DNA of 19,704 nucleotides from Bacteroidales bacterium (GTDB lineage: Bacteria; Bacteroidota; Bacteroidia; Bacteroidales; WCHB1-69): NCBI GenBank assembly GCA_031266895.1, contig JAISAD010000063.1:1-19704 (forward strand), in the 5' to 3' direction. Below, piece by piece: positions 1 to 6,746 of this stretch. The translations under genes and the position numbers were made by a program. The notes below the pieces were generated by a model that was given only the letters and a program-made list of their open reading frames with translations, did no database searches and had not been told where the DNA came from. Position 1 is the stretch's first letter. Each line of letters opens with the position of its first letter.

Positions 1-453
1 CAGTATCGTGCTAAAGTGCTCTTTGCCACCCATTACCACGAATTGAATGATATGGCTTCGCAATTTTCGCGTATTAAAAACTTTCATGTATCAGTCAAAG
101 AAATCGACAACAAGGTGCTGTTTTTAAGAAAATTAACACAGGGCGGGAGTGAACACAGTTTCGGTATCCATGTAGCGCGCATGGCCGGAATGCCGCAACA
201 GGTGCTGCATCGTGCTGAAGAAGTATTGCAACAGCTTGAATCGCATCATTATAAGAATAATAAAGGGAAAAAAGAGAAAATTAACAAGCCGGCTGGTGGC
301 GGCTATCAACTCAGTTTCATCGCCCTTGATGATCCTTTGCTGCTGGATGTAAAAGAGCAGATTATGGATTTGGATATCAATGCGCTTACTCCAGTAGAGG
401 CACTGATGAAACTCAACGATATAAAGGAAATTTTAAGCGGCAGGCAAAAGTAA
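1..453 (+). CDS. mutS: DNA mismatch repair protein MutS, C-terminal part (5' end outside window)
   Basis: MutS binds mismatched DNA and recruits MutL in an ATP-dependent way. The frame is open from the first base of the window, so only the last 150 residues are present and no start codon applies. The sequence LFATHYHEL is the conserved block near the end of the MutS ATPase domain. It is followed by GGSEHSFGIHVARMAGMP, which is highly characteristic of MutS. A lysine-rich linker (around window residues 84-95) leads to the C-terminal tail with DINALTPVEALMKLNDIKEIL, the usual MutS ending. The stop codon lies 32 bases before a tRNA gene on the same strand. Identification is firm; the N-terminal mismatch-binding, connector and clamp domains and the Walker A motif lie upstream of the window. 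Confidence 0.96.
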   Translation, partial: QYRAKVLFATHYHELNDMASQFSRIKNFHVSVKEIDNKVLFLRKLTQGGSEHSFGIHVARMAGMPQQVLHRAEEVLQQLESHHYKNNKGKKEKINKPAGGGYQLSFIALDDPLLLDVKEQIMDLDINALTPVEALMKLNDIKEILSGRQK

Positions 454-466
454 ACAAAATTTTTCC

Positions 467-474
467 TATTTTTG
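467..474 (+). promoter_or_regulatory. Putative minus-7 box for the tRNA-Gly gene
   Basis: TATTTTTG fits the Bacteroidota minus-7 consensus TAnnTTTG and is followed by C. It ends 11 bases before the mature tRNA 5' end, which suits transcription of a short leader. No clear TTG/TTTG minus-33 element is visible at the usual spacing, and the box lies in AT-rich DNA. Confidence 0.5.
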
Positions 475-485
475 CAGTCTCATTT

Positions 486-558
486 GCGGTAATAGCTCAG
501 TTGGTAGAGTAAAAGCTTCCCAAGCTTTGGGTCACGGGTTCGAATCCCGCTTACCGCT
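486..558 (+). tRNA. tRNA-Gly (anticodon CCC)
   Basis: The sequence folds as a 73-base cloverleaf. The 7-bp acceptor stem pairs 486-492 with 551-557, followed by discriminator U558, as expected for glycine tRNAs. The D stem is 495-498 with 507-510. The anticodon stem is 512-516 with 524-528, and the loop TTCCCAA places CCC at 519-521. The T loop TTCGAAT is 539-545. The 3' CCA is not encoded (the sequence continues CATC), so it must be added enzymatically. The outermost T-stem pair (534/550) is an A-C mismatch. CCC reads GGG codons. Confidence 0.95.
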
Positions 559-571
559 CATCGGAAATAAA

Positions 572-597
572 AAAAACCGGCTTTCAGGCCGGTTTTT
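572..597. terminator. Bidirectional intrinsic terminator
   Basis: A perfect 5-bp GC-rich stem (CCGGC 577-581 with GCCGG 588-592) has a 6-base loop and is flanked by A5 on the left and T5 on the right. The hairpin therefore has a U tract on either strand. It sits between the tRNA gene (plus) and the convergent RNA-binding protein gene (minus), so it probably ends transcription from both sides. Confidence 0.9.
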
Positions 598-617
598 ACC
601 AAAATATAAGTGTTTGC

Positions 618-920
618 TTAGTATCTATCGTGATTACGATTTCGTCTATCATTCGTTTTGTTAAAACGTTGAGGGCGCTCTTCTTTCGGACGAGCCACTG
701 CTACATTAATAATTTGGTTGTCAAAAGTAACGCCATTCAGTGCGTCTATAGCCTTTTGACCATCGCTGTCGGTCATTTCAACAAAACCAAAGCCGCGTGA
801 ACGTCCGGTATATTTGTCGGTGATAACTTTAGCGGAAAATACGTTGCCGTACTCTTCAAATGCATTTTTTAAATCTTCATCTGTAGTGTTGAAGTTTAAG
901 TTTGAAACAAAAATGTTCAT
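618..920 (-). CDS. Single-RRM RNA-binding protein
   Basis: This 100-residue protein is one RNA recognition motif plus a basic tail. RNP2 is seen as NIFVSNL (residues 2-8) and RNP1 as RGFGFVEM (42-49), including the aromatic residues that stack on RNA bases. Residues 78-100 are rich in Arg, Asn and Lys and are probably disordered. Small RRM proteins of this build are common in Bacteroidota and cyanobacteria; in Bacteroides they have been linked to post-transcriptional control, but the targets of this one cannot be read from sequence. A good minus-7 box lies about 60 bases upstream of the ATG. The gene is monocistronic and ends at the shared terminator. Confidence 0.93.
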   Translation of the reverse strand: MNIFVSNLNFNTTDEDLKNAFEEYGNVFSAKVITDKYTGRSRGFGFVEMTDSDGQKAIDALNGVTFDNQIINVAVARPKEERPQRFNKTNDRRNRNHDRY

Positions 921-978
921 TAAAATAGGTATTAAATAGTTAAAAAAAATTCAGAACAAACCATGGTCTATTCGGTCG

Positions 979-987
979 GCAAAGATA
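979..987 (-). promoter_or_regulatory. Putative minus-7 box of the RRM gene
   Basis: On the minus strand the sequence is TATCTTTGC, a perfect match to TAnnTTTGC. A TTTG (1011-1014 on the complement) lies 23 bases upstream, slightly more than the usual minus-33 spacing. The implied 5' UTR is about 50 bases. Confidence 0.7.
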
Positions 988-1025
988 CAACTTTTTTTTA
1001 AAATTAAGATCAAATAGATTTTACG

Positions 1026-1667
1026 TTATTTTTTGATGTAAACCCGTATCACTTCGCCAATGTAAAATGTATGAAAATCGGCTGTGGGATAAATTTTTTC
1101 GGGAATGGTTTTATCAATAAATGATTCGGATTTAAACGGTTCGGCATAGAGTTTGCGGCACTCAATAATCATGTAAGCCTCTTCAAAGGCCACGCTATTT
1201 TCGGTAGTAGCCACAGGGGTAAGCTTTGCCTCCTTCACCTTGTCGCCGTCGCGTCCCGATTTTGTGCCGCATATATTGAGAGCGTTTCGATACTCTTCCT
1301 TGAAAAAAGAGAGTGTAAAAATCTCTTCTCTGTCCACAAATTCTTTAGTGTAGCGTTGCGGACGAATAAACATTGTGGCTACGTTTTTATTCCACAGATG
1401 CCCCAATTCGCCCCAACTGGCTGTCATGGTGTTAAACGACTGCATATTGCCCGCCGTAATCAACATCCATCCCTCACTCATTAGTTTGGCTACGCTGTTT
1501 TCTACCTGCTCAACAGGAACTTCTCTATACTTGTCCATAATATTGCTTTTTTGCTGATTGGTAATTTGTTGTGCGTTGATTGTGTAGCAAAATGCTACCA
1601 CAAACAACACTCCTAAAAAACCTGTTTTTCGTTGTATGCACGATAATTTTTTAACTTTTTTGAGCAT
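1026..1667 (-). CDS. Flavin reductase-like (FMN-binding split barrel) protein with possible signal peptide
   Basis: Residues about 48-211 resemble the flavin reductase-like domain, an FMN-binding split barrel used by flavoredoxins and NAD(P)H:flavin oxidoreductases. Visible family-type blocks are WMLITAGN (67-74), NTMTASWG (79-86, in the FMN contact region), RPQRYT (102-107), FTLSFF (117-122) and FHTFYIGEV (198-206). The substrate is unknown. The first 32 residues are unusual for this cytoplasmic family: a Lys/Arg-rich start, a hydrophobic stretch (16-30) and NAQQ, a Bacteroidota-like signal peptidase I site. An internal ATG (residue 44, start at 1538) would give a normal cytoplasmic protein. 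I kept the longer start because the promoter box lies just upstream of it, but either start is possible. The gene stands alone. Confidence 0.8.
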   Translation of the reverse strand: MLKKVKKLSCIQRKTGFLGVLFVVAFCYTINAQQITNQQKSNIMDKYREVPVEQVENSVAKLMSEGWMLITAGNMQSFNTMTASWGELGHLWNKNVATMFIRPQRYTKEFVDREEIFTLSFFKEEYRNALNICGTKSGRDGDKVKEAKLTPVATTENSVAFEEAYMIIECRKLYAEPFKSESFIDKTIPEKIYPTADFHTFYIGEVIRVYIKK

Positions 1668-1692
1668 TATTGTATCTATTTTGATTTGCGGT

Positions 1693-1701
1693 GCAAAGAT
1701 A
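1693..1701 (-). promoter_or_regulatory. Putative minus-7 box of the flavin reductase-like gene
   Basis: The minus strand reads TATCTTTGC, a perfect TAnnTTTGC match ending 26 bases upstream of the 1667 start codon. A leader of about 20 bases would place the long, signal-peptide-containing start in the transcript. No minus-33 TTTG is evident. Confidence 0.6.
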
Positions 1702-1746
1702 ATAATTTTTTCGCATGGAGATACTGAAAGTATTATGTCTGAAGAT

Positions 1747-2721
1747 TTACTTTAGTACATAAATTACTCCGGTCCGTTTCTCTTGAATATTGTTTATTTT
1801 GTAAATCAGGATATAGTAAAAGGTGTTTCCCTCTTGATTAGCGGCATTCCAGTCATTTTGATAGTTTTGGGTTCGAAGAATTTCCTTACGCGCCTGGTTT
1901 AATATAATAAGTTGATAGTCATCGCATTGTTCTAATCCGGTAATGGTAAAGAAATCGTTATAACCATCGCCATTGGGCGTAATGGTGTTTGGAATTTCTA
2001 TCCGTACCGGGGGCCTGTAATCGGGATTTTCCTCCTGGAGATATTGACTGGCAAGCGGATCATTTTCGGGATTTGTAGCGATCTGTTTTATAGCAGGCTT
2101 GCTGTCTGCAGGCTTTGTTATGGAAGGGGCGACTATCCTTGCTGGAGTTGCCGATTGCGGGGTGTTAGCCGGCAATGCAGATGAAACACCCGGCACCGGC
2201 ACGGGCGATGCAGAAGACGGCGCTGCACTTGCCGATTGCGGGGTGCCGGCTTCCGATGATGACAGGGGAGAAATCAAACTGTTTTGTGGAGCATTGTGAA
2301 TTGGAGCACCGGTCGAATGGGTAGTGATGACTTCCCTATCCGTATAAGAAGCGGTTTGCAAATGGGCCGTTTCTGAAGATGAGTCAAATGGTGCAAGGCT
2401 ATCCGGAGTGTCTGTTGTGAGAGCAATCTCAAATGAAGTGTCCGGAGCAACAGGCACAGGCGCCTCTTTGGTTGTGGTAAGATTAACTATTGCCACTGTA
2501 GCTATGGTAGCTACAACTGCTATTGAACCGGAAATGACAGCTATTTTAGCCCCGGACAATGCTATTCCTTTGCCTGCTGCCTGTGCTGCTGCTTTAGAAG
2601 CAGAAACCGCCGTTGCGCCTGACGCCATGGCTGTCAACTGCTGCTGGATAGCATTCCAGCAGTGGGCAGAAGGCGTTTCTTGCGCTTCGTTCAATAAGTT
2701 TCTGAGTTGTTCCGAGTTCAT
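1747..2721 (-). CDS. Putative anti-sigma-type membrane protein with a gliding/T9SS type B-like C-terminal domain
   Basis: The protein has 324 residues. A short cytoplasmic N terminus (1-50, starting MNSEQLRNLLNEAQETPSAH) leads to one hydrophobic span (about 59-79). A long Pro/Ser/Ala/Thr-rich stretch follows (about 85-235), with a repeated TPQSA motif. The C-terminal domain (about 242-324) contains IPNTITPNGDGYNDFF, the hallmark of the CHU_C/gliding-motility-associated (T9SS type B sorting) domain. The gene starts 22 bases after an ECF sigma factor gene, which together with the single membrane span suggests an anti-sigma role. No zinc anti-sigma HxxxCxxC motif is seen. The domain assignment is strong; the regulatory function is inferred from position and topology. 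Confidence 0.8.
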   Translation of the reverse strand: MNSEQLRNLLNEAQETPSAHCWNAIQQQLTAMASGATAVSASKAAAQAAGKGIALSGAKIAVISGSIAVVATIATVAIVNLTTTKEAPVPVAPDTSFEIALTTDTPDSLAPFDSSSETAHLQTASYTDREVITTHSTGAPIHNAPQNSLISPLSSSEAGTPQSASAAPSSASPVPVPGVSSALPANTPQSATPARIVAPSITKPADSKPAIKQIATNPENDPLASQYLQEENPDYRPPVRIEIPNTITPNGDGYNDFFTITGLEQCDDYQLIILNQARKEILRTQNYQNDWNAANQEGNTFYYILIYKINNIQEKRTGVIYVLK

Positions 2722-2743
2722 ATTTTTAAAATGTAATTATCTG

Positions 2744-3346
2744 CTATTTTTTATCTTCTGCATTGAATCTGTTATTTAGCCAGCGCATTGCTTTGGAGAA
2801 TCGGCTTCTAATGGTGGTCTGTTTCAGATTCAGCATCACTTCTATTTCGCTGTACGAATACTCCTCTAACAGGTGCAGGTTAAACACAATTCTCAGATGT
2901 TCCGGCATCTGTTTTATCTCTTGCATAATGCGGGCTGTATCGGTGCCCGGTTCAATATTAAGCTGTGTCTCCTCGTCGCGCATAACAGCCTCCTCTTCGG
3001 CCTTTTGTCGAGCCTGTGCATTAAACAGTCCTAATTCTTCGGCGGTAACCACATCTATGGCATTGAAAGTGTTGTGCTTGCCATGTTTCCGCAGCCAGTC
3101 AATGGCGGTATTAACCATAATAGTTTTTGACCAAACGTAGAAAGAACCTGCTTTTTTGTCGTACTCCTTAGCATGATTGAACAGTTTAATAAAACCTTCA
3201 ATCAGCATATCTTCGGCATCATCTCTATTAGTAGCATAACGGCAGCAAACAGCCAGCAAAGAAGGGGCACATAAATCATAGAGTTGCTGCTGTGCGCGCT
3301 GGTCGCCTATTTTACAACTTTCTATGATTTCCTGTCTGATTTGCAT
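2744..3346 (-). CDS. ECF-family RNA polymerase sigma factor
   Basis: This 200-residue sigma-70 family protein would direct RNA polymerase to a dedicated set of promoters. Region 2 is visible around residues 10-86, with DAEDMLIEGFIKLFNH (core binding) and FYVWSKTIMVNTAIDWLRK (promoter minus-10 recognition and melting). Region 4 is about 145-193, with MPEHLRIVFNLHLLEEYSY followed by the helix-turn-helix SEIEVMLNLKQTTIRSRFSKAM. A fairly long acidic linker (about 93-140) joins them, and there is no sigma 1.1 or region 3 domain. The next gene encodes a membrane protein that probably acts as its anti-sigma factor. I found no TAnnTTTG box directly upstream, which would fit a different or autoregulated promoter but does not prove it. 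Confidence 0.93.
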   Translation of the reverse strand: MQIRQEIIESCKIGDQRAQQQLYDLCAPSLLAVCCRYATNRDDAEDMLIEGFIKLFNHAKEYDKKAGSFYVWSKTIMVNTAIDWLRKHGKHNTFNAIDVVTAEELGLFNAQARQKAEEEAVMRDEETQLNIEPGTDTARIMQEIKQMPEHLRIVFNLHLLEEYSYSEIEVMLNLKQTTIRSRFSKAMRWLNNRFNAEDKK

Positions 3347-3429
3347 AGTTACTCTGGATAATCCCGTACTTACATACGATAAAAAAGACCGGAATGTGCT
3401 CTAAATATTTTGGGAAAAAACGATTTTTT

Positions 3430-4413
3430 TTACCGAACGCTTTTCACAATTGCTTCTACTTCGCGAAGGTAATCCCGCTTGTTTTCCTGCGGGGCATACA
3501 CAAAGCCGTCCACCGAAATGCAGTACTGACCGGCAGGGTCTAAAAACGAGAAGCTGTAGAATGGACCGCCCATTTTGTCGTTTACCGACTCCCACAATCC
3601 GCGCATTTCCATCCCTTGTTTTGATCCGACAGCGAGCGGATGGGCATTGGGCAAGCCGTAAGTATCGGCAATAACGGGATAGGAACCGCGTACCGCGCCG
3701 GGAATATGCTTTTGGGTAATCTCGTTGCGTGCTGCAATCAGATTTTCGCGAGACAGTGCTGTCATCGGCGTTTTATAGACCATGATAAAGCGGTCATTTC
3801 GCGCGGTTTTATAGCGCAGCCAAAGGAAATTATCCTCCTGGCTGGCAATAAAATATTGAGCCGGAGCATCTATCTGAATGCCGAATTTATCGCGTAAAAT
3901 CTTTTGCACACTGGCATCCGCCTCATTTTTGTAAACCGACTGCAACCGTTTAAGATCGTTGTCATAGAACTGGTCTATAATCTCCTTTCGGTGGGAATAA
4001 AACAGCGCTAGGCAGCTGTCGGCATTATTACCTTTGATTCGCACCACTACCTGCGGTGCCGCCCACACATTTTTGTCGATGGAAAAGGTGTTGCTTGAGT
4101 AAGCATTATCCACATCAAACTGCACGATGCCGCGATGCCGTTGAAAATAGGGGGTAAAATCTTTTGGTTGAAATTTCAGTAAATCAAACATCGGCTCTAT
4201 CTGATTGATAGCTGGCTGGGGTTGTGTAAACGCTCTAATTACCGAATCTTTCCGGTTGTCGGTAAAACAGTCATCGCTCATAACTAAAATTAACTCTCCT
4301 GCCTTGCCGTTTGAAAAGTTATCTACTTTAAAGGTTGGGCTTTTTTTCCCATTTCCGCAAGCGCTCAACAGTATTATTGCGGCTGCCAATCCGATAATGA
4401 TACTCTTTTTCAT
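3430..4413 (-). CDS. DUF4837-like lipoprotein
   Basis: The protein has 327 residues from the chosen ATG. That start gives a classic lipoprotein signal, MKKSIIIGLAAAIILLSAC, with the lipobox cysteine at residue 19. The frame is open upstream to 4587, but that extension is Cys-rich, unrelated in style and contains the promoter box, so it was excluded. The mature part has features I associate with DUF4837, a Bacteroidota lipoprotein family of unknown function: GELILVMSDD near the start, a central region with FLWLRYKT, and late GGPFYSFSFLDP and a strand with ISVDGFVYAP. The protein is probably anchored in the envelope. There is no operon partner: pstC ends 269 bases upstream. The function is unknown and the family name rests on recall. 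Confidence 0.8.
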   Translation of the reverse strand: MKKSIIIGLAAAIILLSACGNGKKSPTFKVDNFSNGKAGELILVMSDDCFTDNRKDSVIRAFTQPQPAINQIEPMFDLLKFQPKDFTPYFQRHRGIVQFDVDNAYSSNTFSIDKNVWAAPQVVVRIKGNNADSCLALFYSHRKEIIDQFYDNDLKRLQSVYKNEADASVQKILRDKFGIQIDAPAQYFIASQEDNFLWLRYKTARNDRFIMVYKTPMTALSRENLIAARNEITQKHIPGAVRGSYPVIADTYGLPNAHPLAVGSKQGMEMRGLWESVNDKMGGPFYSFSFLDPAGQYCISVDGFVYAPQENKRDYLREVEAIVKSVR

Positions 4414-4449
4414 GTAGGTAATGTTTTTTTGAATTTTCGAAAATCGTTT

Positions 4450-4458
4450 GCAAAAATA
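4450..4458 (-). promoter_or_regulatory. Putative minus-7 box of the DUF4837-like gene
   Basis: The minus strand reads TATTTTTGC, a perfect TAnnTTTGC match ending 36 bases before the 4413 ATG. Its position inside the upstream extension of the frame supports the shorter start. Confidence 0.6.
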
Positions 4459-4474
4459 CAAATTTTCCAAATAT

Positions 4475-4530
4475 ATGCCGCACTGTTCTATCTCCCATGC
4501 CGGTGCGACAGGCGAGCCGCAATGCCGCAC
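4475..4530. repeat. GC-rich intergenic island with a 9-bp direct repeat
   Basis: ATGCCGCAC occurs at 4475-4483 and again at 4522-4530, in a GC-rich patch inside otherwise AT-rich intergenic DNA. The segment GTGCG at 4503-4507 can pair with CGCAC in either copy: a 7-bp stem with 4479-4485 (one G-U pair) or a 5-bp stem with 4526-4530. The two pairings exclude each other. The function is unknown; it may be a dispersed repeat, a decayed gene or a structured RNA. Confidence 0.4.
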
Positions 4531-4682
4531 ATAATGCTCCAGCTCTATACCACATTTTGCCGACTTAGTACTTCTGAGCTTCTTCAACCCTGTATATTTT
4601 TATTATAATTGCCAAAGAGGGTCAGGCGCCTGTTATAGAAAACCTCTTGAGGAGAAGTGGAAATATTTTATGATTTTCATCT

Positions 4683-5885
4683 TCAAGCTGTTTGTTTTCT
4701 TTTACTTACAAATTCAGCTAAAATACTGATTATCATGGTAATCACAAACAGAATGCAGCCCAGCATAAAGAGCGATTGATAATGTGCTCCGCCGCTTGGG
4801 GCTTCGCCGAGTTCAGCGGCAATAGTAGCCGGAACAGTTCGCGCCGGCTCAAACAGCGAGTGGAGCATTACGGCAGCATTGCCCGTTACCATTAAAACAG
4901 CCATAGTTTCTCCAATGGCACGCCCAATTCCCAATATCACTGCCGCGCTAATGCCCGACGCGGAGCAGGGTATCACTACCCTGTAAATGGTTTGCCAGCG
5001 GGTAGCACCCAGTCCCAGGCTGGCCTCTCTCACAGTGGCTGGAGTGTTGCGCATGGCATCTTCGGCAATGGTGATAATTGTAGGCAATGCCATGATTGCC
5101 AATATAATGCTTCCTGTAAATGCGGTTTCTCCCACCGGAAGGGCAAAAAGGCGCTGAATAAGCGGAACAATCACTGCCAACCCGAAAAATCCATAAACCA
5201 CCGAAGGAATCCCAGCCAGCAGCTCAATAGCAGGCTTTACAATTTTGCGAACAGGCTCACTTGCCAGTTCGGCTAAAAAAATTGACACGCCCAAGCCAAG
5301 AGGCAAGGCGATAAGTATGGCGAAAAGGCTTATCCAAAGCGTCCCCATAATCAAAGGCAGCGCTCCGAACTGAGGGGCAGGGTGAGCAGTGGGCATCCAC
5401 TCTTCTCCGGAAAGGAAGCTTGAAAGCTTAATGTTTTCAACAGGCAGAATTTTGACTTGATGAGACATTTCCGGAGCATACTGTTGGGGAACACAGGCAA
5501 TAATATTTGGCTCCATAACAATTGCCTCCGTCAACTTTTCGGGCAGCAGAGCATAATCTTCGCCCAATTCTTCATCGGAATACAGGGAAAAAACCTCCTC
5601 AAAACGGAAAGGAACAATTTCGCCCTCTTTTCCTCCCAGCGCTTTCCAGTCGGTAATATCCCAGTTAAAAACCTCCTTTATCTCAACAGGGGTCAATTGT
5701 TCCACAGGATTTGAGGCATTTATGCAAATTACATAACCCGTTTCTACTGCGGAACTCTGAAACAGTCCCATTCCTTCCTTAAATAAAAACAGGACAATCA
5801 GCAATATGGCAAGACTTGTAATGCTTCCGCTTAAAGCAAACAGGCCTTCAACAACATGTGTTGCGATTTTTTTAAACTGTCTCAT
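4683..5885 (-). CDS. pstC: Phosphate ABC transporter permease PstC with periplasmic PstS-like insertion
   Basis: PstC is one of the two inner-membrane permeases of the high-affinity phosphate transporter. The protein has 400 residues, longer than typical PstC (about 300). TM1 is about 18-40. The core permease spans run from about 177 to 392, with the EAA loop EASLGLGATRWQTIYRVVIP at 287-306, which docks to the ATPase PstB. GIPSVVYGFFGL (225-236) and GRAIGETMAVLMVTGNA are strong PstC signatures. Between TM1 and TM2, residues about 48-165 form an extra domain whose SNPVEQLTPVEIKEVF and DITDWKALGG resemble a lobe of the PstS protein encoded next door. The start codon overlaps the pstS stop codon (ATGA), so translation is probably coupled. 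pstA, pstB and phoU do not follow. Confidence 0.94.
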   Translation of the reverse strand: MRQFKKIATHVVEGLFALSGSITSLAILLIVLFLFKEGMGLFQSSAVETGYVICINASNPVEQLTPVEIKEVFNWDITDWKALGGKEGEIVPFRFEEVFSLYSDEELGEDYALLPEKLTEAIVMEPNIIACVPQQYAPEMSHQVKILPVENIKLSSFLSGEEWMPTAHPAPQFGALPLIMGTLWISLFAILIALPLGLGVSIFLAELASEPVRKIVKPAIELLAGIPSVVYGFFGLAVIVPLIQRLFALPVGETAFTGSIILAIMALPTIITIAEDAMRNTPATVREASLGLGATRWQTIYRVVIPCSASGISAAVILGIGRAIGETMAVLMVTGNAAVMLHSLFEPARTVPATIAAELGEAPSGGAHYQSLFMLGCILFVITMIISILAEFVSKRKQTA

Positions 5886-6697
5886 TTTATGGTAATAAAA
5901 CCTGTTTCGGTTACAATCTTTTGTCCGGCAGCCGATAAAACGTAATCCAGAAACGGCTTCACCCTGTTTTCGGCCGAAGAGAGATAATAATAATATAGAG
6001 GACGCACAACAGGATAGGATCCATTTTTAGCATTGGCAACTGTAGGCATAACATAGGTTTCTCCCTTATCATACGACACCTGTACGGCTTTTACGCTTTT
6101 ATTCAGATAAGCCAGGCCCACATAGCCAATGGCGCCCTTTGTCTGACTTATGGACTGTACTATGGCGCCCGTGGCAGGCATGCTCATAATGCCGTTTTTG
6201 TAATTCTTATTTTTCAGAACGCTTTCCTTAAAAAACTCATACGTTCCCGAAGAGGTTTCGCGGGCGTAGGGGATAATCTTCATGTCTTCGCCATCCAGCT
6301 CTTTCCAATTGGTAATTTTTCCGGTAAAAATGCCCTCCAGTTGCTCACGCGTAAGGCTGCCAACCCTGTTTGAGGGATGCACAATTATAGCCAAGGCATC
6401 GTAAGCGGCAATTACCTCTTTCACCGTCTTGCCGCGCTTTTGTATCTGCTGCTTTTCATCAAACTTTATTTTTCGCGACAGCTGGGCTATGTCTGTTGTC
6501 TCTTCAATAAGAGCTGAAATCCCCACGCCACTGCCTCCTCCTGTAACCGTAACGGTTGTCTTGGGATTAGCTTTCATAAAACTTTCGGCCTCCTTTTGCG
6601 ACAAGGGCAACATCGTATCTGAACCTTTAATTCTCTGAGCTATCACATTAGAGAATGTGCACAGTAAAATTGCGGCTGCTAAAATCAGTTTCTTCAT
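5882..6697 (-). CDS. pstS: Phosphate-binding protein PstS
   Basis: This periplasmic binding protein captures phosphate and delivers it to PstC/PstA. It has 271 residues from the ATG at 6697, chosen because it starts a clean signal peptide (MKKLILAAAILLCTFSNVIA, cleavage before Gln21). An upstream in-frame ATG at 6733 would add 12 polar residues. Phosphate-binding loops are visible: GSDT (25-28), GGGSGVG (53-59) and RETSSGTYEFF (146-156). SLTREQLEGIFTGKITNWKEL (114-134) is a typical PstS segment. The gene lies 113 bases downstream of the porin gene and overlaps pstC by 4 bases. A set of spaced TAAC repeats upstream may give it its own phosphate-responsive promoter. Confidence 0.95.
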   Translation of the reverse strand: MKKLILAAAILLCTFSNVIAQRIKGSDTMLPLSQKEAESFMKANPKTTVTVTGGGSGVGISALIEETTDIAQLSRKIKFDEKQQIQKRGKTVKEVIAAYDALAIIVHPSNRVGSLTREQLEGIFTGKITNWKELDGEDMKIIPYARETSSGTYEFFKESVLKNKNYKNGIMSMPATGAIVQSISQTKGAIGYVGLAYLNKSVKAVQVSYDKGETYVMPTVANAKNGSYPVVRPLYYYYLSSAENRVKPFLDYVLSAAGQKIVTETGFITIK

Positions 6698-6746
6698 TTT
6701 TAATTCATTTGGGCTGTTTAAACTCATTTTCAATATTATTTTGATT

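Noticed and set aside
3411..3429. A/T-only hairpin (AAAAAA-CGA-TTTTTT) as terminator of the DUF4837-like gene
   Set aside because: The stem has no G-C pairs and would be weak. It may help termination but is not convincing.
4414..4587. 58-residue N-terminal extension of the DUF4837-like lipoprotein
   Set aside because: The internal ATG at 4413 gives a perfect lipoprotein signal, and the promoter box lies inside the extension.
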